From Salinispora mooreana (GTDB taxonomy: Bacteria > Actinomycetota > Actinomycetes > Mycobacteriales > Micromonosporaceae): DNA of 64,000 bases. Under the pieces are notes generated by a model. The model was not told where the DNA came from. It searched no databases and worked only from the letters and a program-made list of their open reading frames with translations. How positions within the stretch are numbered: the stretch's first letter is position 1; each line of letters begins with the position of its first letter. The translations under genes and the position numbers were made by a program. Location: contig NZ_KB900614.1 in NCBI RefSeq assembly GCF_000379065.1, positions 2,347,149-2,411,148 on the forward strand. Reading direction: 5' to 3'. Below are positions 29,148-38,641 of the stretch, one piece after another.

Positions 29148-29837
29148 ATGCGGGTCGCCATCGCCGGCGCCGGAAACGTGGGCCGCTCCATCGCCCAGGA
29201 GCTGATCGGGAACGGTCACCAGGTGACGCTGATCGAGCGGCAGCCCACGATGCTCCGACCCGACCGGGTGCCAGACGCGGAGTGGGTGCTCGCCGACGCC
29301 TGTGAGCTGACCAGCCTGGAGGAGGCCGAGCTGGCCAACCGCGACGTGGTGGTCGCCGCCACCGGGGACGACAAGGTCAACCTGGTGGTCTCGCTGCTGG
29401 CCAAGACCGAGTTCGCGGTGCCCCGGGTGGTCGCCCGGATCAATCGGGCCGAGAACGAGTGGCTCTTCACCGAGCAGTGGGGGGTGGACGTGGCGGTCAG
29501 CAAGCCGCGGGTGATGGCCGCCCTGGTGGAGGAGGCGGTTACCGTCGGTGACCTGGTCCGGCTGATGACCTTCCGGCAGGGCGAGGCGAATCTGGTCGAG
29601 ATCACGCTGCCGACGAGCGCCCCGTACGTCGGTCAGGCGCTGCGAGAGGTGCCGCTGCCCCGCGACGCGGCGCTGGTGGCGATCCTCCGCGGCAAGCGGG
29701 TGCTGGTGCCCAGCCCGGACGACCCGATCGAGGCCGGCGACGAGCTGATCTTCGTCTGTACGGCGGAGGTGGAGGACTCCGTCCGCACGGTGGTGCTCGG
29801 CCCGGACAGCGTCGAGCGGACCCGCCGGGCCCGCTGA
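29148..29837 (+). CDS. ceoC: TrkA-family (RCK) potassium regulatory protein, second copy
   Basis: 229 residues from ATG at 29148. The RCK-N domain starts MRVAIAGAGNVGRSIAQEL with Glu after strand 2 (LIERQ), and contains VVVAATGDDKVNLVVSLLAK; the RCK-C domain follows with VEITLPTSAPYVGQALREVP and DPIEAGDELIFV. It is clearly related to the upstream protein but not near-identical, so the two may form a hetero-octameric gating ring. They are two base pairs apart and certainly co-transcribed. No TrkH/TrkG membrane subunit is nearby, leaving the KimA-like permease as the likely partner. Confidence 0.92.
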   Translation: MRVAIAGAGNVGRSIAQELIGNGHQVTLIERQPTMLRPDRVPDAEWVLADACELTSLEEAELANRDVVVAATGDDKVNLVVSLLAKTEFAVPRVVARINRAENEWLFTEQWGVDVAVSKPRVMAALVEEAVTVGDLVRLMTFRQGEANLVEITLPTSAPYVGQALREVPLPRDAALVAILRGKRVLVPSPDDPIEAGDELIFVCTAEVEDSVRTVVLGPDSVERTRRAR

Positions 29838-29852
29838 GCCCGCGGCCGGCTG

Positions 29853-30533
29853 CTACTCGACCGGGGTCTGGGGGGCGTGGGGGGTGTGCCGGGTCACCCG
29901 ACGCACCGTCCAGACCGTGATCAGCAGGAGCAGCACGTACGGCGGGTAACCAAGCACGAGCCGGGCGATGCCGAGCGCGGTGTCCTGATGGGCCAGGTAG
30001 AGCCCGGCCTGCACCCCGACCTTCGCCAGCCAGACCACTCCCCAGAGCACGGTCAGCCGGGTGAAGGTCCGCACCAGGAGCGGGTCCTGACGCCAGTCGG
30101 AGGCGCCCTTGGCCACCAGGACCGACCAGATCCAGCCGACCAGGGGCTGCCGGATCGCTGCCGAGACCAGCAGCGCCAGACCGTAACCGATGCCGTAGAG
30201 GATGCCGGGCAGGTAGAAGTCCCGCTCATCGCCGGTGCGCCAGGCGATCGCCGCGCCGATCGCGATGCCGAACAGCCCGTTCACCGCGTGCCGCACCGGC
30301 CGCCGCTGGGCCAGCCGCAGCACCGCGATGAACACCGCGACCGCCACCGCGGCGACCACCGCCGGGCGCAGCTCACCGAGGATGTTGGCGACCACGAAGA
30401 CGACCACCGGGATGCTGGACTCCAGCAACCCGCGCCAGCCCCCCAGCTGGTCGGCCATCTGCTCGGCGATCGTCGGGAGCGATTCCTCCTCTCCCGTGCC
30501 CGGCTGCGCCGATGGGCGCTGTCCCGTCGTCAC
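29853..30533 (-). CDS. DUF3159 integral membrane protein
   Basis: 226 residues with a polar N-terminal 35 residues and about six membrane helices. The sequence GGWRGLLESSIPVVVFVVAN opens the conserved core, and RTGDERDFYLPGILYG is a characteristic cytoplasmic loop. It is a conserved actinobacterial protein of unknown function found in this same position in mycobacteria. Its ATG overlaps the stop of the OB-fold gene (ATGA), so the two are translationally coupled. The gene ends 15 bp from the convergent second TrkA gene. Confidence 0.9.
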   Translation of the reverse strand: MTTGQRPSAQPGTGEEESLPTIAEQMADQLGGWRGLLESSIPVVVFVVANILGELRPAVVAAVAVAVFIAVLRLAQRRPVRHAVNGLFGIAIGAAIAWRTGDERDFYLPGILYGIGYGLALLVSAAIRQPLVGWIWSVLVAKGASDWRQDPLLVRTFTRLTVLWGVVWLAKVGVQAGLYLAHQDTALGIARLVLGYPPYVLLLLITVWTVRRVTRHTPHAPQTPVE

Positions 30534-30910
30534 TTCGGCGGCTCCAACTCGTAGTACGGGTTGTAAATGACCTTACGGTCACCTCGGATGGCGACCCGGC
30601 CCCGAGCGGTCAGGTGTCGGCCCGGTTCGATGCCGGCGATGTGCCGCCGGCCCAGCCACACCAGGGTCACCACGTCGCTGCCGTCGTACAGGTCTGCCTC
30701 CAACGTCGGCTGGTTGGTCCGCGGGGTGTAGACCACGGTGCGGAGCCGGCCGGAGACCGCGACCAGTTGGCCTCGGCAGCACTGGCGGGCCGGCATGCCG
30801 CCATGCTCGGCGCTCTCCCGGAGCAGCTCCTGCGCCTCGATCTCCGCCTCGCTGGCGGTGAGCCGACGCAGCACGCGCCGCAGCGAGCCCCGTCGCTCGT
30901 CGGTCGACAT
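30530..30910 (-). CDS. OB-fold nucleic-acid-binding protein
   Basis: 126 residues from ATG at 30910, with GGAGGT immediately upstream; the longer frame to 30976 is not needed. After a helical N-terminus, RQCCRGQLVAVSGRLRTVVY begins an OB fold, which continues with TLEADLYDGSDVVTLVWLGR and ends GDRKVIYNPYYELEPP. Similar small OB proteins always accompany the DUF3159 membrane protein in actinobacteria, suggesting a joint but unknown role, possibly in RNA or DNA binding near the membrane. Confidence 0.88.
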   Translation of the reverse strand: MSTDERRGSLRRVLRRLTASEAEIEAQELLRESAEHGGMPARQCCRGQLVAVSGRLRTVVYTPRTNQPTLEADLYDGSDVVTLVWLGRRHIAGIEPGRHLTARGRVAIRGDRKVIYNPYYELEPPK

Positions 30911-31036
30911 GACCTCCGCGTCACCCTTTCCGGGCTGGGCCGGCCCCGCGGCCGACGGTGGAGCGGCCCACCGCACGCCGGGACCGCTCCGCCAGCGTAC
31001 GCCGACGGAGTGGACCCAGCGATTGGTGGAGCGCCG

Positions 31037-31705
31037 TCAGGCCGGCGGGTTCGGCTGCGGCTCAGCGGCGGAGCCGCCCGCGGCCGCCTGTTCGGCGGCC
31101 TCCCGGGGCAGGCGCAGGGGCAGCGGCTCCCGCACCGGCCGGGCCTCCTGCCCCCGGTCGACGACGAGGCCCTCCAGACAGACGGTCAGCGGACCGGCCG
31201 CATCCGGGTCGGTCGCCGCCCTGCCCTGGAATACGGCGCGGACCATCCAACGCGGCCCGTCGATGCCGACGAAGCGCAGGTCGGTACGGCCGTCCTGGGT
31301 AGGGACCTGGGCCCGTAGCTCGACACCGTACGCACCCGTGACCTCCTCGACGGTGGCGCCGTCGTTGGAGAGGGACTTCTGGATCTCCTCGCGCACCTCG
31401 TCCCAGATGCCCGCGCTACGCGGGGCGGCGAAGACCCCGAGCTGAAGCGCGTTCTGCTCGTGTACGAGCACCACCTGCTGGACAGCACCCTGCGGATCAG
31501 CCTGCACCCGCACCTCGACCCCGCCGACCGCGGGGATCTGCAGGCTCCCCAGGTCGAGCCGCTGCACCCCGGCCGGCGCCTCGGTCACGTCGTAGGGGCC
31601 GGGGGCCAGCGCCGCCGAATTCGTCGCTTCGTGCGCGTCCTGGGCCTCGGGCCGCTCGTCGCGCGGGCGCCGTTCCGCACCGGCCCGCTTTCGGGAGAAG
31701 ATCAC
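31037..31705 (-). CDS. DUF3710 protein
   Basis: 222 residues from GTG at 31705 (VIFSRKRAGAERRP), chosen because GGAGG lies nine bases upstream; a GTG three codons earlier is the alternative. After a polar N-terminus come ALAPGPYDVTEAPAGVQRLDLGS and GVEVRVQADPQGAVQQVVLV, the conserved DUF3710 core, then GIDGPRWMVRAVFQGRAA. It is a cytosolic actinobacterial protein without a known function, always near dut. The gap of 82 bp to dut on the same strand is compatible with an operon. Confidence 0.9.
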   Translation of the reverse strand: MIFSRKRAGAERRPRDERPEAQDAHEATNSAALAPGPYDVTEAPAGVQRLDLGSLQIPAVGGVEVRVQADPQGAVQQVVLVHEQNALQLGVFAAPRSAGIWDEVREEIQKSLSNDGATVEEVTGAYGVELRAQVPTQDGRTDLRFVGIDGPRWMVRAVFQGRAATDPDAAGPLTVCLEGLVVDRGQEARPVREPLPLRLPREAAEQAAAGGSAAEPQPNPPA

Positions 31706-31787
31706 TGCGTACACCCTCCGCTGTTCACGCTCTTCACGCCCACCCTGTCACTTTTCCTCGCTACCGGCGATGCGCCCGCGCCGAGTA

Positions 31788-32291
31788 TCACGACACCTCC
31801 GGCACCGGCTGCCGGCCGTCGGTCGCGGGGGCCGACCCCAGGCCGGCGTGACCGCCGGTGGAGCCGTGCCCGCCGGCACCCCGCTGGGACGCGGGCAGCT
31901 CCGCCGCCGGCTGGAACCGCGCCCGGGCCACCCGCTGCACGACCAGCTGGGCGATGCGGTCACCGCGAGCGATCCGAGCCACCGCCTCCCGATCATGGTT
32001 GATCAAGTTGACCAGGATCTCACCCCGGTAGCCGGCGTCGACCGTACCGGGCGCGTTGAGCACGGTCACGCCGAGCCGAGCCGCCAGACCCGAACGGGGG
32101 TGGACCAGGCCCACGTACCCCTCTGGCAGCGCGATGGCCACCCCGGTCGGCACCAGGGCCCGGCCACCGGGGGGCAGCTCCACATCCGCGGCGGCCACCA
32201 GGTCCGCCCCCGCGTCGCCGGGGTGGGCGTACGCAGGCAGCGGCAGCCCAGGGTCGAGCTGCCGCACGGGCACGGGTACGACATCGGTCAC
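31788..32291 (-). CDS. dut: Deoxyuridine 5'-triphosphate nucleotidohydrolase
   Basis: 167 residues from GTG at 32291 ([12 protein letters not shown]), chosen for GGAAGAGG six bases upstream. All five trimeric dUTPase motifs are present: [40 protein letters not shown] and the C-terminal [10 protein letters not shown] arm. The last normally has Phe after GG; here it is His, as in several actinobacteria. The enzyme hydrolyses dUTP to dUMP, preventing uracil in DNA and providing dTMP precursor. It belongs functionally with nrdJ and nrdR at the right end of the window. Confidence 0.96.
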   Translation of the reverse strand: MTDVVPVPVRQLDPGLPLPAYAHPGDAGADLVAAADVELPPGGRALVPTGVAIALPEGYVGLVHPRSGLAARLGVTVLNAPGTVDAGYRGEILVNLINHDREAVARIARGDRIAQLVVQRVARARFQPAAELPASQRGAGGHGSTGGHAGLGSAPATDGRQPVPEVS

Positions 32292-32373
32292 GGTTGCCTC
32301 TTCCATCCGGTTCCGGGGTGACCTGCCCATCCTGCCCGGTGCTCCCCGCGGCACGCGCCGTACCCTTCATCTC

Positions 32374-32967
32374 GTGCGCGTCTCCTCCTCCCCGGCTGCC
32401 CGCTACACCGAACGGCTGGATCTGCCGTGGTGGCTCTGGCTGGGCGGATTCGCCGCAACCGGGCTGCTCGCCGCCGAGATCTGGCTGGGCGCGTCGGGTG
32501 TCCGGGCGTGGCTACCGTTCGTGCTGCTGCTTCCAGCATGCCTGGCGAGCCTGCTCTGGCTGGGCCGGATCCGGGTGACGGTTGACGACGGCGAGCTGCG
32601 GGTGGATGACGCGCGGCTGCCGGCCCGATTCGTCGCCGATGTCATCCCGTTGGACGCCGCCGGGCGTCGTGAGGTGCTCGGCGTCGGCGCGGACCCACTG
32701 GCGTTCGTGATCCAACGGCCGTGGATCCCCGGCGCCGTGCAGGTGGTGCTCGACGATCCGGCTGACCCGACGCCGTTCTGGGTGGTGAGCACCCGGCAGC
32801 CGGTGACGTTGGCCGAGGCGCTCCTCGCCGCCCGGGATGCGTCCCGCACCGGTCGGAACGTGGCCGACACCGGTCAGGAGACGGCCGACACCGGTCAGGA
32901 CGCGGCCGACACCGGTCAGGACGCGGCCGACACCGGTCAGGACGCGGCCGACACCGGTCGAGACTGA
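32374..32967 (+). CDS. DUF3093 membrane protein with repetitive acidic tail
   Basis: 197 residues from GTG at 32374. Two membrane helices (about 20-60) follow YTERLDLPWWLWLGG; then RIRVTVDDGELRVDDARLPARFV and FVIQRPWIPGAVQVVLDDP, all typical of DUF3093. The last 36 residues are five copies of a seven-residue ADTGQDA-like repeat encoded by perfect or near-perfect 21-bp tandem DNA repeats. The function of DUF3093 is unknown; it is conserved beside dut in actinobacteria. The repetitive tail is probably strain-variable. Confidence 0.9.
   Translation: MRVSSSPAARYTERLDLPWWLWLGGFAATGLLAAEIWLGASGVRAWLPFVLLLPACLASLLWLGRIRVTVDDGELRVDDARLPARFVADVIPLDAAGRREVLGVGADPLAFVIQRPWIPGAVQVVLDDPADPTPFWVVSTRQPVTLAEALLAARDASRTGRNVADTGQETADTGQDAADTGQDAADTGQDAADTGRD
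32860..32964. repeat. Five 21-bp tandem repeats in the DUF3093 3' end
   Basis: Units start at 32860, 32881, 32902, 32923 and 32944. Each contains GGCCGACACCGGTCAGGA; units 3 and 4 are identical, units 1, 2 and 5 differ at a few bases. The 21-bp length keeps the reading frame, so copy-number change would only lengthen or shorten the protein tail. There are no unique spacers, so this is not a CRISPR array. Confidence 0.9.
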
Positions 32968-33031
32968 GTCGGCCCGGGCTCAACCGGCTGCCGGTGGCTC
33001 CCAGAACAGGGCCACGCCCGACCGCCCAGGC

Positions 33032-34006
33032 TCACGGCGGGTCGGAGGGTTCCCCAGCCCGACGTCGGAGATCAGCGCGGAGGAGATCGGCCATCCCGCG
33101 CGTGGCCCGTCGGTTGAGGTAGCTCGCGACAGCCGCGCCGGTGAGGAACGGGCCCAGCGTGGTGAGGTTGCGGCCGAAGCGTCGGACCAGCCGGTCCCGC
33201 AGCTCACGGCGGGCTGCGGCGCCCAGCACCGCGCTCACTCCAACACCCGGCTTCATCGGGCTGACTCCGCGCCGCCCGGACCAGGAGACGACAAGCGCCA
33301 CCGCCCGCTGGGCGCCACCGGCGGGCAGCGGCACCCCGTACACCTCGTGCAGCTCGCCGACCAGCTTCAGTTCGATCGCCACCACCGCAACCGTCTCGGC
33401 GGCCAGCAGCACCGGCGCCGTGAGTAGGCTCGGGGGCACCGTCCACTCGACCGCGGCGACGCCACCACCGGCAGCGCCCACTCCGGCGCTCGCCCGGGCG
33501 GCGTCCCGGACGAGACGTTCGGCCAGCGCCTCACCGTCCAGGTCAGAGAAGTGCCGGCGGAGCGTGGCCCGGTCCCGGACGGGCACGTGCGGGGCGGTCT
33601 CGGCGATGGTGTCAACCATCCAGCCGAGCGCCGACCTCGGTCGGAACAGGTCGCCGAACCCGCGGGTCCGGGCCTGTCCGACCAGGCGACCGAGGAGCTG
33701 CCCCCGCCGGGCCGGCAGGACGTCGTCGGCGGTCAGCTCCGCGACGGTGGCACCGAGGCCGTCGGCGTCACCGACCGATTCGTCGACAGTGCGGTCCGGC
33801 CCGGCGCGGCCCGGTGCGGTCCGGCCCGGCGCGGCCCGGTGCGGTCCGGCCCGGCGCGGTCCCGCTCGGTCATGGCACCGAACCTTCCGCTGGACTGCGC
33901 CGGGCTGGCGGCCGATCGGGACGGGTGCAGCGCTGCCCCCCGGGCCGCCGCACGGCGACCGGGGTGCGCGGCGGCCCCAGTACAGAGCCGCCGCCGATGG
34001 TGACAT
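33032..34006 (-). CDS. Uncharacterised protein (possibly EcsC-like) with disrupted or unresolved start
   Basis: The convincing coding part is about 33,032-33,790: VAELTADDVLPARRGQLLGR, SALGWMVDTIAETAPHVPVR, LLAAETVAVVAIELKLVGEL and SYLNRRATRGMADLLRADL. It has one or two amphipathic or membrane stretches and no catalytic motif; I do not recognise a firm family. Starts are the problem. The best candidate, ATG 33873 (MTERDRAG), is out of frame with this body, and between them lie three 25-bp tandem repeats. No in-frame ATG or GTG exists between the repeats and residue M in GWMVD. The coordinates given use an in-frame ATG at 34006 whose first 45 codons look non-coding. Confidence 0.55.
   Translation of the reverse strand: MSPSAAALYWGRRAPRSPCGGPGGSAAPVPIGRQPGAVQRKVRCHDRAGPRRAGPHRAAPGRTAPGRAGPDRTVDESVGDADGLGATVAELTADDVLPARRGQLLGRLVGQARTRGFGDLFRPRSALGWMVDTIAETAPHVPVRDRATLRRHFSDLDGEALAERLVRDAARASAGVGAAGGGVAAVEWTVPPSLLTAPVLLAAETVAVVAIELKLVGELHEVYGVPLPAGGAQRAVALVVSWSGRRGVSPMKPGVGVSAVLGAAARRELRDRLVRRFGRNLTTLGPFLTGAAVASYLNRRATRGMADLLRADLRRRAGEPSDPP
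33791..33865. repeat. Three 25-bp tandem repeats at the 5' end of the uncharacterised gene
   Basis: Units at 33791-33815 and 33816-33840 are identical; the third, 33841-33865, differs only near its end. Each begins GCGGTCCGGCCCGGCGCGG. Because 25 is not a multiple of 3, every gain or loss of one unit changes the frame joining ATG 33873 to the body of the gene. One more copy, or two fewer, would bring that ATG into frame. Confidence 0.85.
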
Positions 34007-34017
34007 TCGCGTCCCGG

Positions 34018-34314
34018 TCAGACGCACTCGCGACAGATGAGGTCGCCGCTGCGCTGGACCGCCAACTGGCTGCGGTGGTGCACCAGGAAGCAACGCCCAC
34101 ACCGGAACTCGTCCTGCTGCATCGGCAGCACCTTGACCGTCAGCTCCTCGTCGGCCAGGTCGGCGCCGGGCAGCTCGAAGCTCTCCGCCACCTCGGCCTC
34201 GTCCACATCCACGGCGCCCGACTGTGAGTCGACGCGCCGGGCCTTCAGCTCTTCCAGGCTGTCCTCGCCGAGGTCGACCTCGTCGCGACGCGGGGCGTCG
34301 TAGTCGGTGGCCAT
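34018..34314 (-). CDS. DUF4193 zinc-ribbon protein
   Basis: 98 residues from ATG at 34314. MATDYDAPRRDEVDLGEDSL is the usual acidic N-terminus of the family, and the C-terminal FRCGRCFLVHHRSQLA ... DLICRECV provides two CxxC pairs for a zinc ribbon. It is a near-universal actinobacterial protein of unknown function, found beside the DUF3093 and LytR_C genes. A role in transcription or RNA metabolism is suggested only by the fold. Confidence 0.93.
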   Translation of the reverse strand: MATDYDAPRRDEVDLGEDSLEELKARRVDSQSGAVDVDEAEVAESFELPGADLADEELTVKVLPMQQDEFRCGRCFLVHHRSQLAVQRSGDLICRECV

Positions 34315-34730
34315 CGGTTCACTCTCCCATTTCGATGTTGTCGCTTCCGGTTGTAACGCCGGACGACGTTGTTTCGGTTCCGCTGGGCGGCCACCACTTG
34401 TGTCGTTCACCCGACCCGGCAGGAGTCGGGTCGACGCCGCCAGAGAACTCCCCAGCGAGCGCGGTACCTTACCTCCACTGCGGGCGTGGCATGTATACCG
34501 CCCTCGTGGAAGAGATGTACGTCTCCGCACGGGAAGTTGTTCCCAATGTGACTCAGGCGACATGAAGATAGGGGTAGTACTACCTCGTTCCCGGCCGGCA
34601 CGCCGGCATGTCCGGCTGTTTCCACGCCGCCGCCGGACAACCGTTAACCTCAGCGGCGTACCCGACGGCCGTTCGGGCGCTTCGCCCGCCGCTGACGACC
34701 GTCGCCCTCCTCCGTCCCGGGAGCACCTTG
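34315..34730. other. Divergent promoter region between DUF4193 and LytR_C genes
   Basis: 416 bp that are noticeably more AT-rich than the surroundings near 34,320-34,600. No gene is supported; the plus-strand frame that starts at 34608 and reaches 35255 is the upstream extension of the next gene in low-quality sequence. GGGAG at about 34719 is the ribosome binding site of that gene. Confidence 0.5.
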
Positions 34731-35255
34731 ATGAGTTTTGCGCGAGTGCGAGCACTCGTCGTCGTCGCCCTGTTGGCGATCCTGGCGTTGATCTTCACCG
34801 TTGTCGCCCTCGTCCGGGACACGCAGAGCGGTGCGGGGCTCGGTGCCGGCTGCGAGGAGGGCTGGCCGGAGGCGGATGTCACACTCCGTGAGCCGGCCGA
34901 GGTAAAGATCAAGGTGCTCAATGGGACCGACCAGGTGGGCCTCGCCAGCAAGGTCTCCGACGACTTCCGAAATCGGAAGTTCCAGATCGAGGAGACCGGC
35001 GACGGGGAGAAGAGCACCGACATCGCGGTCCTGCGGTATGGGCCGAAGGGCGTTGGTTCGGCGCACCTACTGCGGGCCTACTTCCTGAACAACGCCGCGA
35101 TCGACTACGACCCGGAACGCGCCGACGCCACCGTGGACATCGTCCTGGGCAGCGCCTTCCAGCAACTCGCCACCACGACCGAGGTCAACCAGTCCCTCGG
35201 TGACCTCGGGGCACCGGTGGCACCGCCCGGCACCTGCCCGGTCCAGGAGGAGTGA
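34731..35255 (+). CDS. cei: LytR_C domain membrane-anchored protein, Cei-like
   Basis: 174 residues from ATG at 34731. An N-terminal membrane helix (ALVVVALLAILALIFTVVAL) anchors the protein, and the extracytoplasmic LytR_C domain has VKIKVLNGTDQVGLASKVS, DIAVLRYGPKGVGSAHLLRA and TVDIVLGSAFQQL. It lies between DUF4193 and suhB exactly as mycobacterial Rv2700 (cell envelope integrity protein Cei) does. A role in wall integrity is therefore likely by position and domain; no enzymatic activity is predicted. Confidence 0.88.
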   Translation: MSFARVRALVVVALLAILALIFTVVALVRDTQSGAGLGAGCEEGWPEADVTLREPAEVKIKVLNGTDQVGLASKVSDDFRNRKFQIEETGDGEKSTDIAVLRYGPKGVGSAHLLRAYFLNNAAIDYDPERADATVDIVLGSAFQQLATTTEVNQSLGDLGAPVAPPGTCPVQEE

Positions 35256-35296
35256 CCGAAACTCCCGGGCCGATCCGGAGCCGCCGGCAGCGGTTC

Positions 35297-36106
35297 TCAG
35301 GGGCCGCCGGCGGCGTCGAGGTCGGCCAGCCGGTCGTGCAACGGCGCGAAGAGCCCCGGGGGTGCAGCGATCACCAGATCCGGCCCGGCCGTCGCCCCGC
35401 CCAACCCACCGACCCGGAGTCCGGCCTCGGTGGCCACCAGTCCACCCGCGGCGAGGTCCCAGGCGGCGAGCCCCTTCTCGTAGTAGGCGTCCACCCGGCC
35501 CTCGGCGGCGAGGCAGAGATCGAGGGCCGCCGCGCCGAACCGACGGATGTCGCGGATGTGCGGGATCAGCTCGACCAGCACGCGGCCCTGGTGCTGGCGA
35601 CGGCGCGGGTCGTAGCCGAAGCCGGTGGCCACCAGCGCCTGGCCCAGATCTGACTCGGTGGAGCAGCGCAGCCGTTGCCCGTCCCGCCAGGCGCCGTCAC
35701 CGACGGCCGCGGTCCACTCCTCACCGGTGACGACGTTACGCACCACCCCGGCGACCACCACGCCATCCACCTCAGCGGCGAGCGAGACCGCGCTGTGCGG
35801 AACGCCGTACAGGTAGTTGACGGTGCCGTCGATGGGGTCAATGATCCATCGGACGGCGGCACCGGCTCCCGCCTCCCCGTACTCCTCGCCCAGCACGGCG
35901 TCTCCCGGCCGGAGCCGGTGCAGTGCATCGTGCACCTGCCGCTCCACCGCCCGGTCGGCTGCGGTCACCACGTCGGTTACCGTGCTCTTGGTCGCCGCCA
36001 CCGAGACACCCTGACTGCGCATCCGGTACGCCGTCGCGGCTGCCTCCCGCGCCACCTCGATCGCGATCTTCAGCAGTTCCCGCGGCTCCGGTACCGAGCG
36101 GACCAT
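35297..36106 (-). CDS. suhB: Inositol monophosphatase family protein
   Basis: 269 residues from GTG/ATG near 36106 ([12 protein letters not shown]). All lithium-sensitive phosphatase metal motifs are present: [21 protein letters not shown] and the C-terminal [15 protein letters not shown]. The family dephosphorylates inositol-1-phosphate; in actinobacteria this supplies inositol for phosphatidylinositol and mycothiol. It is divergent from the primary sigma factor gene, the same arrangement as mycobacterial suhB and sigA, although the glucokinase gene found between them there is absent here. Confidence 0.93.
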   Translation of the reverse strand: MVRSVPEPRELLKIAIEVAREAAATAYRMRSQGVSVAATKSTVTDVVTAADRAVERQVHDALHRLRPGDAVLGEEYGEAGAGAAVRWIIDPIDGTVNYLYGVPHSAVSLAAEVDGVVVAGVVRNVVTGEEWTAAVGDGAWRDGQRLRCSTESDLGQALVATGFGYDPRRRQHQGRVLVELIPHIRDIRRFGAAALDLCLAAEGRVDAYYEKGLAAWDLAAGGLVATEAGLRVGGLGGATAGPDLVIAAPPGLFAPLHDRLADLDAAGGP

Positions 36107-36388
36107 TCTCGTCCCCTTCCCGCACGACCGGGGTGGTCGCGACCATATGCGGGTATCATCCTTTCAAAGTCCACATCCGCGCCAAATCGGCGGTCCAACC
36201 GGCGGTCCGGCGTGCGCCGCCGGATGATCGCCGTGGACAGCGTTACAATTCACCCTGCCCACGCGCCACGGACCGCCGACAACCGGCTGGCCCGCGACAC
36301 GGGGGGCTCAATGACTCGCCCGGCACCGCGCTCCGCCCCACGCCGGACGACCCTGCCGTGCTCGCTCTTCGCCACCGGAAGGTCATTC

Positions 36389-38008
<1,620 letters not shown>

Positions 38009-38285
38009 GGGGGCATGGGGACCGAACCCGTGCCGGACCTCACGGCAGATGTCAACCAAGCGTGTCAGTTTGAGCACTCTCCGCGCAACCCCATCCGTTG
38101 GTCGGATGGTTGCCTGACTGTGATCGTTGACGTGGCACCCTTGGTGCAGGGACGCTGTCGGAGTCAGGTGTGACCTCGGTCCCCCGCGGGCACACAGGGA
38201 ACGCGCACCCTGATCAGGGTGTTGCACGATAGGTGAGCAACGACCGAAGAGAGTGTTCATCGGTGACGACCAGAGGAGGAAGGCG

Positions 38286-38516
38286 ATGACCCCGACCCTC
38301 ACGCCGCCGCCCGAGACGGTGAGCCCCCCGGCCGCCGATGAACGGTGCGACCGCTGCAATGCTGCCGGCAAGCTCCGCATTACCCTTGCTGGCGGCGGGG
38401 AACTGGTATTTTGCGGGCATCACGCGAACAAGTACGCGGAAGATCTCGTAAAGATCACCGTGCGGTACGCGGCGGACCCAGAGTTCAGCTGGCGTGGCGC
38501 CGATCTGATGAACTGA
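38286..38516 (+). CDS. DUF7455 small zinc-binding protein
   Basis: 76 residues from ATG at 38286, behind a very strong site GAGGAGGAAGG. Two cysteines in ERCDRCNAAG and a Cys-His pair in VFCGHHANKY form a probable zinc site; the rest is KITVRYAADPEFSWRG. Proteins like this follow the primary sigma factor gene in many actinobacteria; the function is unknown. The 277 bp between sigA and this gene contain the sigA terminator area and this gene's promoter, but no other reading frame that I can support. Confidence 0.88.
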   Translation: MTPTLTPPPETVSPPAADERCDRCNAAGKLRITLAGGGELVFCGHHANKYAEDLVKITVRYAADPEFSWRGADLMN

Positions 38517-38526
38517 GGATCCGCAC

Positions 38527-38588
38527 CAGGACAAGACGAAGCCGGCCGGGCGCCCATGTGGGCGCCCGGCCGGCTTCGTCTTGTCCTG
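38527..38588. terminator. 62-bp perfect palindrome, bidirectional terminator
   Basis: Two perfectly complementary 30-bp arms, 38527-38556 and 38559-38588, around a 2-base centre (TG). The arm begins CAGGACAAGACGAAGCCGGC. It lies 10 bp after the DUF7455 stop and 53 bp before the end of the convergent helicase gene, so it would terminate both. It is the longest perfect stem seen in the window. Confidence 0.9.
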
Positions 38589-38641
38589 CACTCTTGTCCG
38601 GTCTGGCTTGTTCTGCCTCCGTAGACCAAGTGCGGATCGAG

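Noticed and set aside
32860-32964. Short regular repeats that might suggest a CRISPR array
   Set aside because: The units are contiguous 21-bp copies without spacers, lie inside a reading frame and encode a protein tail. No cas genes are present.
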